A stretch of DNA of 64,000 nt from Microbacterium esteraromaticum (GTDB lineage: Bacteria; Actinomycetota; Actinomycetes; Actinomycetales; Microbacteriaceae). Each line of letters opens with the position of its first letter. Position 1 is the stretch's first letter. Positions 1 to 8,465 of this stretch are shown here, one piece after another. The translations under genes were made by a program, and so were the position numbers. A model generated the notes under the pieces. It did not search any database. It was not told the DNA's origin and saw nothing but the letters and a program-made list of their open reading frames with translations. The stretch is from positions 2,046,001-2,110,000 of the forward strand of contig NZ_CP118100.1 of NCBI RefSeq assembly GCF_028747645.1. The letters are read 5' to 3'.

Positions 1-1
1 G

Positions 2-1369
2 ATCATCGCCGGAGTCGACCCCAAGGTGGGCTTGTTCTCGTCGTTCATCATGGCTGTGACGATCGCGTTCGTCGGCGGACGCCCCGCGATGATCACCGCC
101 GCGACGGGCGCGATCGCGCTCGTCGTCGCGCCACTCACCCGCGAGTACGGCATGGACTATCTCATCGCCACCGTGCTGCTCGCCGGGGTGTTGCAGATCG
201 TGCTCGCCGCGCTCGGGGTCGCGAAGCTGATGCGATTCATCCCGCGCAGCGTCATGGTGGGATTCGTCAACGCTCTGGCGATCCTCATCTTCACCGCGCA
301 ACTGCCGCATCTGATCGACGTGCCGTGGCTGGTGTACCCGCTCGTCGCGGTGGGCCTGCTGATCATGGTGTTCATGCCCAAGCTCACCAAGGTGGTCCCC
401 GCCCCGTTGGTGTCGATCGTCATCGTCACCGCCGCCGTGCTCGTCTTCGCGATCAGCGTGCCCCGGGTCGGCGACGAGGGCGAGTTGCCGCGTAGCCTTC
501 CCGAGCTGTTCATCCCGAACGTGCCATTCACCTTCGAGACCCTGTCGATCATCGCTCCTTACGCTCTCGCGATGGCGCTGGTCGGCCTGATGGAATCCTT
601 GATGACCGCGAAGCTCGTCGACGACGTCACCGACACGCACTCGAACAAGACTCGGGAGTCCTGGGGCCAGGGCGTCGCAAACCTCGCTTCGGGGATGTTC
701 GGCGGCATGGGTGGCTGCGCCATGATCGGGCAGACCATGATCAACGTCAAGGCCTCGGGTGCTCGCACGCGCATTTCGACCTTCCTGGCGGGGGTGTTCC
801 TGCTGATCCTGATCGTGGTGCTCGGCGACGTGGTCGCGATCATCCCGATGGCGGCGTTGGTCGCCGTGATGATCATGGTGTCGGTCGGTACCTTCGACTG
901 GCACTCGATCAGGCCGTCGACGTTGAAGAAGCTGCCGAAGAGTGAGACGGCCGTCATGGTCATCACTGTCGCGGTGGTGGTCGCTACGCACAACCTCGCC
1001 ATCGGTGTCGTGGTCGGAGTGTTCGTCGCCAGCGTCATGTTCGTCCGCCGCGTCGCGCACCTTGTCGACGTCAAGCGCGAGGTCGTCGACCAGGACGGTA
1101 CTCAGGTCGCGCACTACACCGTGGAGGGCCAGCTCCTGTTCGCCTCGAGCAACGACCTGACGACGATGTTCGAGTACGCCGGCGATCCCGAGCGCGTGGT
1201 GGTCGATTTCTCGAAGTCTCATGTCTGGGACGCATCGACCGTCGCGGCACTCGACGCCATCGAGACGAAGTACGAGCAGCATGGGAAGAGTGTCGAGTTC
1301 GTCGGCATGAACGATTTCACGAGTGCATTCCATGCTCGGCTGACGCGAGGCCTCGGCGACGGCCTTTGA
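2..1369 (+). CDS. SulP-family anion transporter with C-terminal STAS domain (5' end outside window)
   Basis: The frame is already open at the first bases of the window (IIAGVDPKVG precedes the first possible GTG at 26), so this is the 3' part of a larger gene. The visible ~455 residues contain about nine hydrophobic helices (to about residue 345), with the SulP-like stretch GGRPAMITAATGAIALV near the start. A soluble STAS domain follows (about 350-447), with the characteristic loop WDASTVAALD. Family members move sulfate, bicarbonate or other anions across the cytoplasmic membrane; the substrate cannot be read here. The first helices lie upstream. No neighbour suggests a pathway. Confidence 0.9.
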   Translation: MIAGVDPKVGLFSSFIMAVTIAFVGGRPAMITAATGAIALVVAPLTREYGMDYLIATVLLAGVLQIVLAALGVAKLMRFIPRSVMVGFVNALAILIFTAQLPHLIDVPWLVYPLVAVGLLIMVFMPKLTKVVPAPLVSIVIVTAAVLVFAISVPRVGDEGELPRSLPELFIPNVPFTFETLSIIAPYALAMALVGLMESLMTAKLVDDVTDTHSNKTRESWGQGVANLASGMFGGMGGCAMIGQTMINVKASGARTRISTFLAGVFLLILIVVLGDVVAIIPMAALVAVMIMVSVGTFDWHSIRPSTLKKLPKSETAVMVITVAVVVATHNLAIGVVVGVFVASVMFVRRVAHLVDVKREVVDQDGTQVAHYTVEGQLLFASSNDLTTMFEYAGDPERVVVDFSKSHVWDASTVAALDAIETKYEQHGKSVEFVGMNDFTSAFHARLTRGLGDGL

Positions 1370-1500
1370 TCTGAACGCATCACGGCAGTGCGCCGAACCT
1401 CTGGAGTTCTCGGCTGACGAATCTGTCACACGTTCCGCCATCGGGCGTCTTCCTCTGTACAGGCCGTTCTGCGGCATCCACTCACAGCGAAAGAAGCACC

Positions 1501-1881
1501 ATGACGAACAAGGTCACCACCCTCGACACCCTCAACCTGGCCTTCGCGGAGCGGTTCAACGCCCGCGATCTCGACGGCCTGATGGCCCTCAATGCCCCCG
1601 ATGTCGTCTTCGTGCCGGCACCGGGGCAGCCCGTGCAGGGCGAAGCGGCCGTTCGCGGCGCGCTGGAGCAGTTCCTGTCGCTGAATCTGCCGATCACGAT
1701 GACCGTCCGTCACGTCTTCCAGACCGGTGAGGCGGGTCTGGCGGTCGCCGACTGGACCATCGAGGGCACCGGCCCCGACGGGTCGCAGATCGCGCTGTCG
1801 GGCACCACGGCAGACGTTGCCGTGCACGACGACGAGCATGGCTGGCGCTACGTCATCGACAACCCGTTCGGCACGGCCTGA
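1501..1881 (+). CDS. SnoaL/NTF2-like small protein (SgcJ/EcaC-type)
   Basis: A 126-residue protein with the NTF2-like pattern: an N-terminal helix (LNLAFAERFNARDLDGLMAL), then VFVPAPGQPVQGEAAVRGAL and alternating beta strands to the end. The length matches single-domain cone-fold proteins of the SnoaL/YybH type. Family members range from cyclases and isomerases to ligand-binding proteins, so no reaction is assigned. ATG 1501 follows an AAAGAAG ribosome-binding site. The gene stands alone between the SulP gene (131-nt gap) and the convergent sigma factor gene; a strong hairpin follows its stop. Confidence 0.8.
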   Translation: MTNKVTTLDTLNLAFAERFNARDLDGLMALNAPDVVFVPAPGQPVQGEAAVRGALEQFLSLNLPITMTVRHVFQTGEAGLAVADWTIEGTGPDGSQIALSGTTADVAVHDDEHGWRYVIDNPFGTA

Positions 1882-1896
1882 TCGCACCGAACGTGT

Positions 1897-1924
1897 GGGC
1901 GGTGTTCCGAACGGAACACCGCCC
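1897..1924. terminator. Intrinsic terminator between convergent genes
   Basis: Perfect 12-bp stem (1897-1908 with 1913-1924, loop GAAC) 15 nt after the NTF2-like stop and 22 nt after the sigma factor stop on the other strand. It probably serves both. There is no clear U-tract, which is common for actinobacterial terminators. Confidence 0.8.
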
Positions 1925-1946
1925 CTCTGCGTTCACCGGTCGGCGG

Positions 1947-2483
1947 TCAGACGTGCTCCGACATCCCCGCTCGTCGGCACGTGGCCAGTGATCGGCGTGC
2001 GCGGCTGATGCGCTGGCGCGCCGCGGCGGGAGTCACCTGTAGCCGCTCGCCGATCTCGGTCGCCGAGAGTCCGTCGACGACGCTCAGCAGCAGAGGTTCA
2101 CGCAGCTCGGCCGGCAGCGCGTGGATCGCCTGCAGCGCCCCGTCGAGAATGCGACGCATCTCGACCTCATCAGCGACGTCGGTGAGCCCGACCGGATCGT
2201 CGTCGACGGCATCCGTGCGGCGTCGCGCCTGCTGTCGGGCGAGGTCGCTCGCCGCGTTGCGCGCGATCGTGTCGAGCCACGAGCACATCGCGCCCACACC
2301 CGGTGTCTCGAGCTGCTCGATCGAACGCCAGGCGCGCAGCAGGGCGTTCTGGGCGACGTCGTCGGCGTCGCCGGGTGCGACGCCCAACGAGATGCTGCGT
2401 CGCCGCAGGCGCTGCGGATCGGCGGCGATCATCGCTTCGAACGTTGCGCGCTGCGCGGTCGCGTTCGGGGTGGTGGCGCTCAT
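1947..2483 (-). CDS. ECF-type RNA polymerase sigma factor
   Basis: 178 residues with a two-domain ECF layout. Region 2 (about 15-85) includes DADDVAQNALLRAWRSIEQL and the following WLDTIARNAASDLARQQ. Region 4 (about 120-172) is a helix-turn-helix: LPAELREPLLLSVVDGLSA then EIGERLQVTPAAARQRISRA. It would direct RNA polymerase to a small regulon. The frame stays open far upstream, but ATG 2483 starts exactly where family similarity begins. No anti-sigma factor gene is adjacent. The divergent oxidoreductase start is 68 bp away, so the two genes share a promoter region. Confidence 0.88.
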   Translation of the reverse strand: MSATTPNATAQRATFEAMIAADPQRLRRRSISLGVAPGDADDVAQNALLRAWRSIEQLETPGVGAMCSWLDTIARNAASDLARQQARRRTDAVDDDPVGLTDVADEVEMRRILDGALQAIHALPAELREPLLLSVVDGLSATEIGERLQVTPAAARQRISRARRSLATCRRAGMSEHV

Positions 2484-2551
2484 GCCAGGGGCAACCGCCA
2501 CAGTCGCGGGATCATTCCGACCCCGCGCCCAGCACGGCGTACGATGGCGGC

Positions 2552-3298
2552 GTGCAGACGGGCTCGGACGGGCAGAGTAGCGGGCAACGCGCCGGGCAGC
2601 GCGATGCGCGCCCGATCGTTGCGCTCGGGATCCTCGGCGCGGGGCGCCTCGGTTCGGTACTGGCAGGGTTGGCGGCATCCGCCGGGTACCGGGTGCGGGT
2701 GGCGACCTCACGCGATCCCGCGTTGATCGCGGCGGCGATGTCGGCCGTCGGCGCGGAGGCGACGACGCCGGCGTCGGTGATCGCCGAGTCGGATGCTGTC
2801 GTCTTAGCGCTCCCGCTCGGTCGCCTTCCGCAGGTACCCGCGGATGAACTGCACGGGATGCTGGTGATCGACGCCATGAACTACTGGTGGGCGACCGATG
2901 GTATCCGTCCTGATCTTGAGGATCCGCGCTCATCGACGAGCGAGCTGGTTCAGCGGCATCTGCCGGGTGCACGCGTAGTGAAGGCGCTCGGGCACATGGG
3001 GTATCAGGATCTCGAAGACGAGGCGCGCCCGGCGGGAGCGCCGGGGCGCAAGGCCATCGCGATCGCGGGCGACGACGAGGGCGATCTCGCCGTCGTCTCG
3101 ACGCTGGTCGACCGGTTGGGCTTCGATCCGGTGGTCGCGGGGCCACTGGCGTCCGGGATCGCGCTCGAACCGGGCGCCGAAGCGTTCGGCGCCGATGTCA
3201 ACGCCGAGGAGTTGCGCGCGATGCTCGACCGCTTCCCGACGTCGCAGCGCGGCATCGTCGTGGCGCGGGCACGCGGTGGCCGGCTGTTCGGCGAGTGA
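2552..3298 (+). CDS. NADP-binding oxidoreductase of the F420-dependent NADP reductase family
   Basis: 248 residues from GTG 2552. The Rossmann dinucleotide motif GILGAGRLGSVLAGLA sits near residue 27, followed by a typical F420_oxidored continuation (VVLALPLGRLPQVPADEL, then LVIDAMNYWW). The family moves hydride between NAD(P)(H) and F420 or a small substrate; the true substrate is unknown. The first ~22 residues are polar and poorly conserved, so a slightly later start is possible. It is divergent from the ECF sigma factor gene and may be regulated with it, but nothing in the sequence proves this. Confidence 0.75.
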   Translation: MQTGSDGQSSGQRAGQRDARPIVALGILGAGRLGSVLAGLAASAGYRVRVATSRDPALIAAAMSAVGAEATTPASVIAESDAVVLALPLGRLPQVPADELHGMLVIDAMNYWWATDGIRPDLEDPRSSTSELVQRHLPGARVVKALGHMGYQDLEDEARPAGAPGRKAIAIAGDDEGDLAVVSTLVDRLGFDPVVAGPLASGIALEPGAEAFGADVNAEELRAMLDRFPTSQRGIVVARARGGRLFGE

Positions 3299-3330
3299 GC
3301 GCGGCGGGTTCTCTCGCGTCAGATGCAGAA

Positions 3331-3370
3331 CGGGCGCCCAGCCCGGGCCGTAGCCCGGACTGAACGCCCG
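3331..3370. terminator. Nested hairpin between convergent oxidoreductase and cold-shock genes
   Basis: An outer stem (3331-3336 with 3365-3370) encloses a 6-bp inner stem (3343-3348 with 3353-3358, loop CGTA). It lies 32 nt after the oxidoreductase stop and just after the cold-shock stop on the other strand, so it is a plausible shared terminator. Confidence 0.6.
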
Positions 3371-3382
3371 CATCACTTCAGG

Positions 3383-3586
3383 TCAGAGGACCTGGATGTT
3401 CGCTGCCTGCATGCCCTTCGGGCCGCGCTCGGGGTCGAACGAGACCTTCTGGTTCTCTTCGAGGCTGCGGTATCCGCTGCTGTTGATGGCGCTGAAGTGC
3501 GCGAACAGGTCGTCCGAGCCGTCGTCGGGTGCGATGAACCCGAAGCCCTTGTCGGCGTTGAACCATTTGACGGTGCCAGTGGCCAT
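3383..3586 (-). CDS. Cold-shock protein, CspA family
   Basis: 67 residues, one cold-shock domain. It has the RNP1 motif KGFGFI and RNP2-like LFAHFSAI, and opens with the canonical [17 protein letters not shown]. These small beta-barrels bind single-stranded RNA and act as RNA chaperones. A GAAGGA ribosome-binding site sits 5 nt before ATG 3586. The frame remains open 62 codons upstream, but that stretch has no family similarity and reads as a long 5' leader, as is usual for cspA genes. The nearest same-strand gene upstream stops at 3828. Confidence 0.95.
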   Translation of the reverse strand: MATGTVKWFNADKGFGFIAPDDGSDDLFAHFSAINSSGYRSLEENQKVSFDPERGPKGMQAANIQVL

Positions 3587-3827
3587 GACGTCATTCCTTC
3601 GTTGTCTGGACCATGGTGTTGATCCGCTTTGCCGTGGCGACGGCGTCGCCTCGGGGTCTGGTGAGCGCCACCGGTGTCCGCGTGTACCGCGATGCCTTGG
3701 GCGAGAGAATAATGAACCAATCTGAGAGAGTCGGCCCGGAGAGGACTCCGGCAGAAACACAACTTCACTCACGTGCTCTTGACACTACCCGACATGTTGG
3801 TGAAGCACCAGTCCGCCGATTGATGAC

Positions 3828-4262
3828 TCACCGAACGGGATCAGCTGTCTCGTCGTCGAGTCCGGCTTGGTAGGCCGCGAGGCGCCGTTGCGCGCGGCGG
3901 TACAGCTGGTAGTCGACGAGGTTTCCGATGCCGACGATGGTGACGACGAACAGGGGGATCGCCCACAGGTGGTAGCCGACGACGCCGGGGCTGATCGCGA
4001 TCAGCGCGGCGGTGACGATCACCGAGATCGTGATCGCGATGGCTGCGCTGATGACGAAGTAGGTTGCGGTGCGGGCGATGCGTGTCGGCAGCAGCGAGGT
4101 GAGCCATTCGGTGGTGGCGCCGATGGCGAGGCCGATGATGCCGCAGAGCAGCACGGTGACCACGCGTTCGAGCGGGGTGGTGCCGGCCGAGCCGATGACG
4201 GCGAGCACGGTGCCGATGATGAGGCCGAGAAGGCCCGACTTGGCGATCGCGGAAACGTCCAT
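3828..4262 (-). CDS. Four-helix membrane protein paired with a LytTR regulator (DUF3021-like)
   Basis: 144 residues with four hydrophobic segments (about 8-28, 36-52, 66-90 and 97-115) and a charged C-terminal tail. It starts 15 nt after the LytTR gene, so the two are almost certainly co-transcribed. Small four-helix DUF3021 proteins are commonly encoded beside LytTR regulators and often restrain or tune them; I assign the family from this context and topology, not from a clear signature. The likely role is membrane sensing or modulation of the neighbouring regulator. Confidence 0.65.
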   Translation of the reverse strand: MDVSAIAKSGLLGLIIGTVLAVIGSAGTTPLERVVTVLLCGIIGLAIGATTEWLTSLLPTRIARTATYFVISAAIAITISVIVTAALIAISPGVVGYHLWAIPLFVVTIVGIGNLVDYQLYRRAQRRLAAYQAGLDDETADPVR

Positions 4263-4277
4263 GTGTCTGCTCCGTTC

Positions 4278-4835
4278 TCAGATTCCGAGCCTGGCGCGCA
4301 GGTGCTTGGCGTACATCTTCGAGACCTCCACGTCGTTGCCACCGGTCATGCGCAGCACGTAGCGTGAGTTGAACCACGGCACGATCTCTCGCACGTGGCT
4401 GAGGTTCGCGAGTTGCGAACGGTTGGCGCGCACGAAACCGAGCGGGCCCCAGGCCGTCTCGATCTGCTGCAGGGTGCCGCGCATCCGTGCCGTTCCCGAG
4501 GCGGTCACCGCGGTCGCGCCGTCGTCGGCGGCTTCGATGACGAGCACGTCGCGGGCGGCGAGCACGACGAACGCGTCGTCGCGTTGTCCGATCATCGTGC
4601 GCGGAGTCTGTGCGGAACCGCGGATGCCCGAGGCGAGCAGCCGGACGACCTGCACGTAGTCGAGCGCGTCGAAGACGATCGCCGGTGCGTGGTCGGGCGC
4701 AGTGTGTCCGCGTTCGACGAGCACCCACCGGGAGTGGGTGGTGGTCTCTGCACTCGTAGCGGTGGGGATGCCGGCGGCGGTGAGTTCACGTTCGAGGCGG
4801 GGTCGGAGGGCATCCGAGCAGACGATCTCGATCAT
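4278..4835 (-). CDS. LytTR DNA-binding transcriptional regulator without receiver domain
   Basis: 185 residues. The C-terminal ~100 are a LytTR domain (GFVRANRSQLANLSHVREI, then VSKMYAKHLRARLGI). The N-terminal ~80 residues form a small alpha/beta region with no phospho-acceptor receiver motif, so this is not a standard two-component response regulator. It lies 27 nt after the serine-hydrolase gene and 15 nt before the four-helix membrane gene, all on the minus strand. The three probably form one operon responding to cell-envelope conditions; that function is inferred. Confidence 0.85.
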   Translation of the reverse strand: MIEIVCSDALRPRLERELTAAGIPTATSAETTTHSRWVLVERGHTAPDHAPAIVFDALDYVQVVRLLASGIRGSAQTPRTMIGQRDDAFVVLAARDVLVIEAADDGATAVTASGTARMRGTLQQIETAWGPLGFVRANRSQLANLSHVREIVPWFNSRYVLRMTGGNDVEVSKMYAKHLRARLGI

Positions 4836-4862
4836 CGCCCTCCCCCTTCGATCGCGGTCGAT

Positions 4863-6044
4863 TCACGCGGCGATGCGTTCGACGAGCAGGCGCAGTTGGA
4901 TGAGCTCCTCGATGGCCTTCTGTGCGAAGTCTAGTGATCCGTAGTTGGCGACGTAGATGCGGTCGTTCTCGGGGTCGTAGAGGGCGTAGGTGCCGGTGGA
5001 GCCGACGGCGCCGTGCATGTCGGTCATCGAGAACAGCATCGGCGAGAGTTCCGCAAAGCGGAACTGCATGACGCCGAGTCCATAGTGGATGCCGGTGTCG
5101 TACTGTCCGGTGAACGTGGTCAGCTCGGCGAGCATCTCGGGCGAGAACAGTTCGGCCGAGGTGAAGGCGCGGGTGAAGGTCACGAGGTCGGAGAGGGTGG
5201 TGACGACTCCCCCACCGGCCCAGTCGACCGACAGCGCGGCGCGGTCGCTGAGGTCGACGCCGCGCACGGTCAGCGGCAGGATGTCGGTGCCAGTTCCGTG
5301 ATCGGTGAGCAGGTGGCTGTCGCGCATGCCGAGCGGCGCGAAGATGCGCCCGTGCAGTACGTCGGCGTAGGGCTGCTGTTCGATGCGTTCGAGTGCCAGG
5401 CCGAGCAGGATGTACCCGCTGTCGGAGTACGCGAACTCCTCGCCGGGGGCGGCGACCGGGGTCTGGTTCTCTCGCGAGAACGCGAGCAGGTCTTCGGGAG
5501 TGAATGCCCGGTCGGGGTCGTCGGTGACGATATCGATCATCGACGGCCCGCGCAGCACGGGCCCTTCGAAGTAGTCGGCGATGCCCGAGGTGTGGCCGAG
5601 CAGGTGGCGGAATGTCACCTCACCGCTGTGGTCGGTGCCGTCGACGGTGAACAGTCCGTCGAGGGTCTCAGCGTCGAGGTGTTCGGAGATCGAGTCGTCG
5701 AGGGTGATGCGCCCTTCATCGACGAGCTGCGCGTAGACGGCGGCGAGCATTGTCTTTCCCACGCTCGCCGCGTGGAACGGGCTGTCGGTTGTCGCGGGCT
5801 TCGTCGACGACGTACCTGCCGCGTACTCGTGCAGTTCGCCGGTGCGTCCGTCGTAGGTCGCGAACAGCGCCGCCGAGACGGGGTCTTTCTTCGTCACGGT
5901 GTCTACGAGTCGTTCGTTGATGGCAGCATCCGCCTCGGACTGCGACAGGGGCCGGTTCGCATACGCGAGCACTCCCCCACCTGCGACGACCACCGCGGCC
6001 ACCGACGCCGCGACCCAGATCGCGATCTTCACTCCTGTACGCAT
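4863..6044 (-). CDS. Membrane-anchored serine hydrolase, beta-lactamase/D-alanyl-D-alanine carboxypeptidase fold
   Basis: 393 residues. Helix 7-28 is an uncleaved signal anchor, so the domain faces outside. Catalytic SxxK is S94-V-G-K97. The YxN position reads Y206-S-D208, an Asn-to-Asp change, and HGAVG (344-348) occupies the third-motif position. Family members are peptidases, esterases or penicillin-binding-like proteins; a true beta-lactamase is not implied. Two in-frame ATGs exist: GGAAGGA abuts the one at 6050, so I choose ATG 6044, with a 6-nt spacer. It is first in a likely operon with the LytTR pair. Confidence 0.88.
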   Translation of the reverse strand: MRTGVKIAIWVAASVAAVVVAGGGVLAYANRPLSQSEADAAINERLVDTVTKKDPVSAALFATYDGRTGELHEYAAGTSSTKPATTDSPFHAASVGKTMLAAVYAQLVDEGRITLDDSISEHLDAETLDGLFTVDGTDHSGEVTFRHLLGHTSGIADYFEGPVLRGPSMIDIVTDDPDRAFTPEDLLAFSRENQTPVAAPGEEFAYSDSGYILLGLALERIEQQPYADVLHGRIFAPLGMRDSHLLTDHGTGTDILPLTVRGVDLSDRAALSVDWAGGGVVTTLSDLVTFTRAFTSAELFSPEMLAELTTFTGQYDTGIHYGLGVMQFRFAELSPMLFSMTDMHGAVGSTGTYALYDPENDRIYVANYGSLDFAQKAIEELIQLRLLVERIAA

Positions 6045-6117
6045 GTGCATTCCTTCCGCCGTTCTCGGTCGATTCGACGGTATGAAGAGCGGATGCCGCA
6101 GCGATACGGCGGCCGGC

Positions 6118-6160
6118 TGAGTGGTCGGTGAGAGAGGGTGAGTGGTCGGTGAGAGGGGGG
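6118..6160. repeat. Two tandem copies of a 21-bp G-rich unit in a divergent intergenic region
   Basis: Two near-identical copies starting TGAGTGGTCGGTGAGAG lie between the serine-hydrolase start and the VOC gene. Whether they are operators or a slippage duplication cannot be decided from sequence. Confidence 0.6.
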
Positions 6161-6210
6161 TGAGATTCTTCGCCTGTTGGGGCTCAATGCCGGGTGGTAG
6201 CGTCGGCGGC

Positions 6211-6579
6211 ATGGACCTCGGCGCGTTCTCGGTAAGCCTGGCGGTATCGAATCTCAAGGACTCGAGGGAGTTCTACGAGCGGCTCGGGTTTGCTGTCGTC
6301 GGCGGTGATGCCGACCAGGGATGGCTCATTCTGCGCAACGGTGACACGACGCTGGGCCTGTTTCACGGGATGTTCGACAGCAACATCCTCACGTTCAATC
6401 CCGGCTGGGATCAGGCCGGTCAAGAGACGCCGTCCTTCACCGATGTGCGCGAGATTCAAGCCGCGCTCAAGGCGGACGGAGTCGCGCTGGTGAGCGAAGT
6501 CGAGAGCGAAGCCGGACCGGGGAGCTTCGTGATCACCGATCCTGACGGCAACGTCGTGCTCTTCGACCAGCATCGCTGA
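6211..6579 (+). CDS. VOC-superfamily protein (glyoxalase/bleomycin-resistance fold)
   Basis: 122 residues with the paired beta-alpha-beta-beta-beta layout: strand VSLAVSNLKDSREFYERLGF at the start and FVITDPDGNVVLFDQH at the end, the latter holding the DPDGN turn typical of the family. Members bind a divalent metal and act as lyases, dioxygenases or drug-binding proteins; the substrate is unknown. The frame extends upstream of ATG 6211, but domain similarity begins there. It converges on the DUF2510/GIY-YIG gene with an 18-nt gap. Confidence 0.85.
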   Translation: MDLGAFSVSLAVSNLKDSREFYERLGFAVVGGDADQGWLILRNGDTTLGLFHGMFDSNILTFNPGWDQAGQETPSFTDVREIQAALKADGVALVSEVESEAGPGSFVITDPDGNVVLFDQHR

Positions 6580-6597
6580 GTGGCCGGCGATACGGAG

Positions 6598-8115
6598 TCA
6601 GATTCCCTGCAGTGCGCGTGTGGCGAGGTACTCCTCCGCTGCCGGCTCTAGCTTGAAGTCGAGCAGTTCGACGGAGTGGGCTTTGAGAACTTCGCGCACC
6701 TCGGTGGGCGTGGTGCGGAAGTACTCGCGGCGCATGTTGATCTGGTTGATGCGTCGGTCAGCGAAGTGCTGATGCAACATGGCCTCGATCGACACGGCAT
6801 CGTCGGCGAAGAAGAGCGCGTGCACGTCAAACCTGAAGGGCACGGATGCGTCTCCGAGTTCGTTGACCCGGTCCATCGGTTCGAGGCGTCGCGTCAGGCC
6901 GATCTTGACGACATCTGGTCCAAAAGAACCGATGTTGCTGATGACGTAGACGTAGCCGGCGCGGATGTTGGCAGCGCGGTAGTCGACGTTCTCGATGGCG
7001 TGCTCGACATCGGCAAGGCGTGCGCGCATCCGTTCCGCGCCTTCGTGGTCGCCGTTTGCTTCCAGAGTCGCGATCGTATTCGCGTAATGTCCCCGTTCCT
7101 TCTCGAGGCGTACCTTTTCTGCTGCGAGCTCCTTCTCTGCTTTTCGCTGTTCTCGGAGTTCTTCCCGGTGGGCTCGGTCAGCTTCCTTCTCTGCTTGGAC
7201 GGCGCGCAGGTGACGATTGGCGAGTTCGAGCTCACGCAAACGGAGCTGATGGAAGTACGACGTGATGCTCAGGTCGATCATGGTGCCGAGACGAGCGATC
7301 TGCTCCATCGCTGTGGTGAGACGCTTCTGGGCGGTGGCAAGGTTGCCGGCGCGAACTGCTTTTACGCAGTTCTCTGCCTCGGCGTTGTAAGAGCGCAGCA
7401 TGAGCTTGGACATGTCGCGGACGAACTTCGCCCCCTTGGCCGAGCTGTTGTTGAAGGTGAAGTTGCTCGTCGCCTGCGTGGCGCGGCCGGCGCGCACAGC
7501 GGTCTTGATGTCAGTGCGCAGTGCTTCCAGCTGGGTCGCCAGGGCGACGGAATCCTCTGCCGGATGCTCGTAGTCGTACAGCCCGAGCTCCTGCACCTCA
7601 TGGGCGCCGCGCAGGTCGAGCAAGGACGCCTGGGCGGCCGCGATCTCAGTTCGGCGCGCCGCAAGCTCGGATGAGGCCTCCCCGATCTGGGCTCGCGCTT
7701 CGGCGGCTTCGCCTGCCAGATGGGCTTTCAGTGCTTCAAGCGCTGCAACCTCCTGCAGACCGTACTGATTGATGAGTCCTTGGAGCCGTGCGACTTCGGT
7801 ACGCAGCTTCTCGGCGTGCTTGCGCGCACCGACCAGTGGAACGGTCTCCAGAGCCAGCGCGTTCTCCGCAGGCGTCTGGTGCTTTGGTGACGCGTCCTTC
7901 GGCGCGGCGGCAACAGCGCCCTGTGGCGGCACCGCACTACCCACCACAGACGATGACACCTGATTCGCTTCTGCAGGAACGGGAGTCAACGGCGCGGTGG
8001 ATTGCACACCGTTCGAGAACACGTGTTCCGTCCAGACGACACCGTCCCAATACCGCTGCTCGAACTTCCCCGAAGGATCCCTGTGCCAGCCCGGCTGCAC
8101 TGTCGCATGAGTCAC
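6598..8115 (-). CDS. DUF2510 / coiled-coil (DUF4041) / GIY-YIG (T5orf172) protein
   Basis: 505 residues from GTG 8115. Order: a DUF2510 motif (about 7-32, QPGWHRDPSGKFEQRYWDG); a linker rich in Pro, Ala and Ser; a long coiled-coil DUF4041-like region rich in Lys, Glu, Ala and Arg (about 130-390); and a C-terminal GIY-YIG-like T5orf172 domain (YVYVISNIGSFGPDVVKIGL). Such proteins resemble phage proteins and are suspected nucleic-acid or defence proteins; a function is not established. Base composition is visibly less GC-rich than the core block. It ends beside the island boundary but outside the repeats. No clear ribosome-binding site is seen, so it may be leaderless. Confidence 0.82.
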   Translation of the reverse strand: MTHATVQPGWHRDPSGKFEQRYWDGVVWTEHVFSNGVQSTAPLTPVPAEANQVSSSVVGSAVPPQGAVAAAPKDASPKHQTPAENALALETVPLVGARKHAEKLRTEVARLQGLINQYGLQEVAALEALKAHLAGEAAEARAQIGEASSELAARRTEIAAAQASLLDLRGAHEVQELGLYDYEHPAEDSVALATQLEALRTDIKTAVRAGRATQATSNFTFNNSSAKGAKFVRDMSKLMLRSYNAEAENCVKAVRAGNLATAQKRLTTAMEQIARLGTMIDLSITSYFHQLRLRELELANRHLRAVQAEKEADRAHREELREQRKAEKELAAEKVRLEKERGHYANTIATLEANGDHEGAERMRARLADVEHAIENVDYRAANIRAGYVYVISNIGSFGPDVVKIGLTRRLEPMDRVNELGDASVPFRFDVHALFFADDAVSIEAMLHQHFADRRINQINMRREYFRTTPTEVREVLKAHSVELLDFKLEPAAEEYLATRALQGI

Positions 8116-8412
8116 CCGCTCAACGTAGCGCAACGGGGCGTGGTCTATTCGACCGGGACCGCTTCCCAACGAATGTGCGTGGGCAGTATCCGACCCTTTG
8201 CCTGGCCAACGAGCCGGGAGCCGACCCGAGGCGACAATGACCCTGTGCGAGTGCATACCGGAGTCGCACCACCCCCGACAAAGACTGAACCGCTGTCAGA
8301 GCCACTACCACTACGCTCTCCACGCGCCGCAACTCCCAAGATTCCGTTGAGTCCCAGCCTCAGCTGCGCGCGGAGCCTCTAGGCGCCGCGGGGCCCCGCT
8401 TTGCGAGCGCGA
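8116..8412. other. Intergenic region, no gene seen
   Basis: It lies upstream of the DUF2510/GIY-YIG gene and should hold its promoter. The short frames here lack codon bias or recognisable domains. I see no RNA gene. Confidence 0.5.
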
Positions 8413-8465
8413 GTAAACGCAGAAGAGGGCAGATCCTTGGCGGATCTGCCCTCTTCTGCGTTTAC
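8413..8465 (-). terminator. Perfect 24-bp hairpin, displaced terminator of tRNA-Pro
   Basis: The arms 8413-8436 and 8442-8465 are exact inverted complements around a 5-nt loop. The hairpin directly abuts the left 43-bp island repeat, which copies the tRNA 3' half. Before the island inserted, it would have followed the tRNA-Pro gene immediately. The assignment as the original tRNA terminator is inference from position. Confidence 0.75.

Noticed and set aside
1947..3146. 399-residue extended version of the ECF sigma gene
   Set aside because: The extra N-terminal part is antisense to the oxidoreductase gene and is Arg/Pro-rich shadow sequence.
4863..6044. Beta-lactamase resistance gene
   Set aside because: Only the fold motifs are present, the second motif is altered, and family members are mostly peptidases or esterases.
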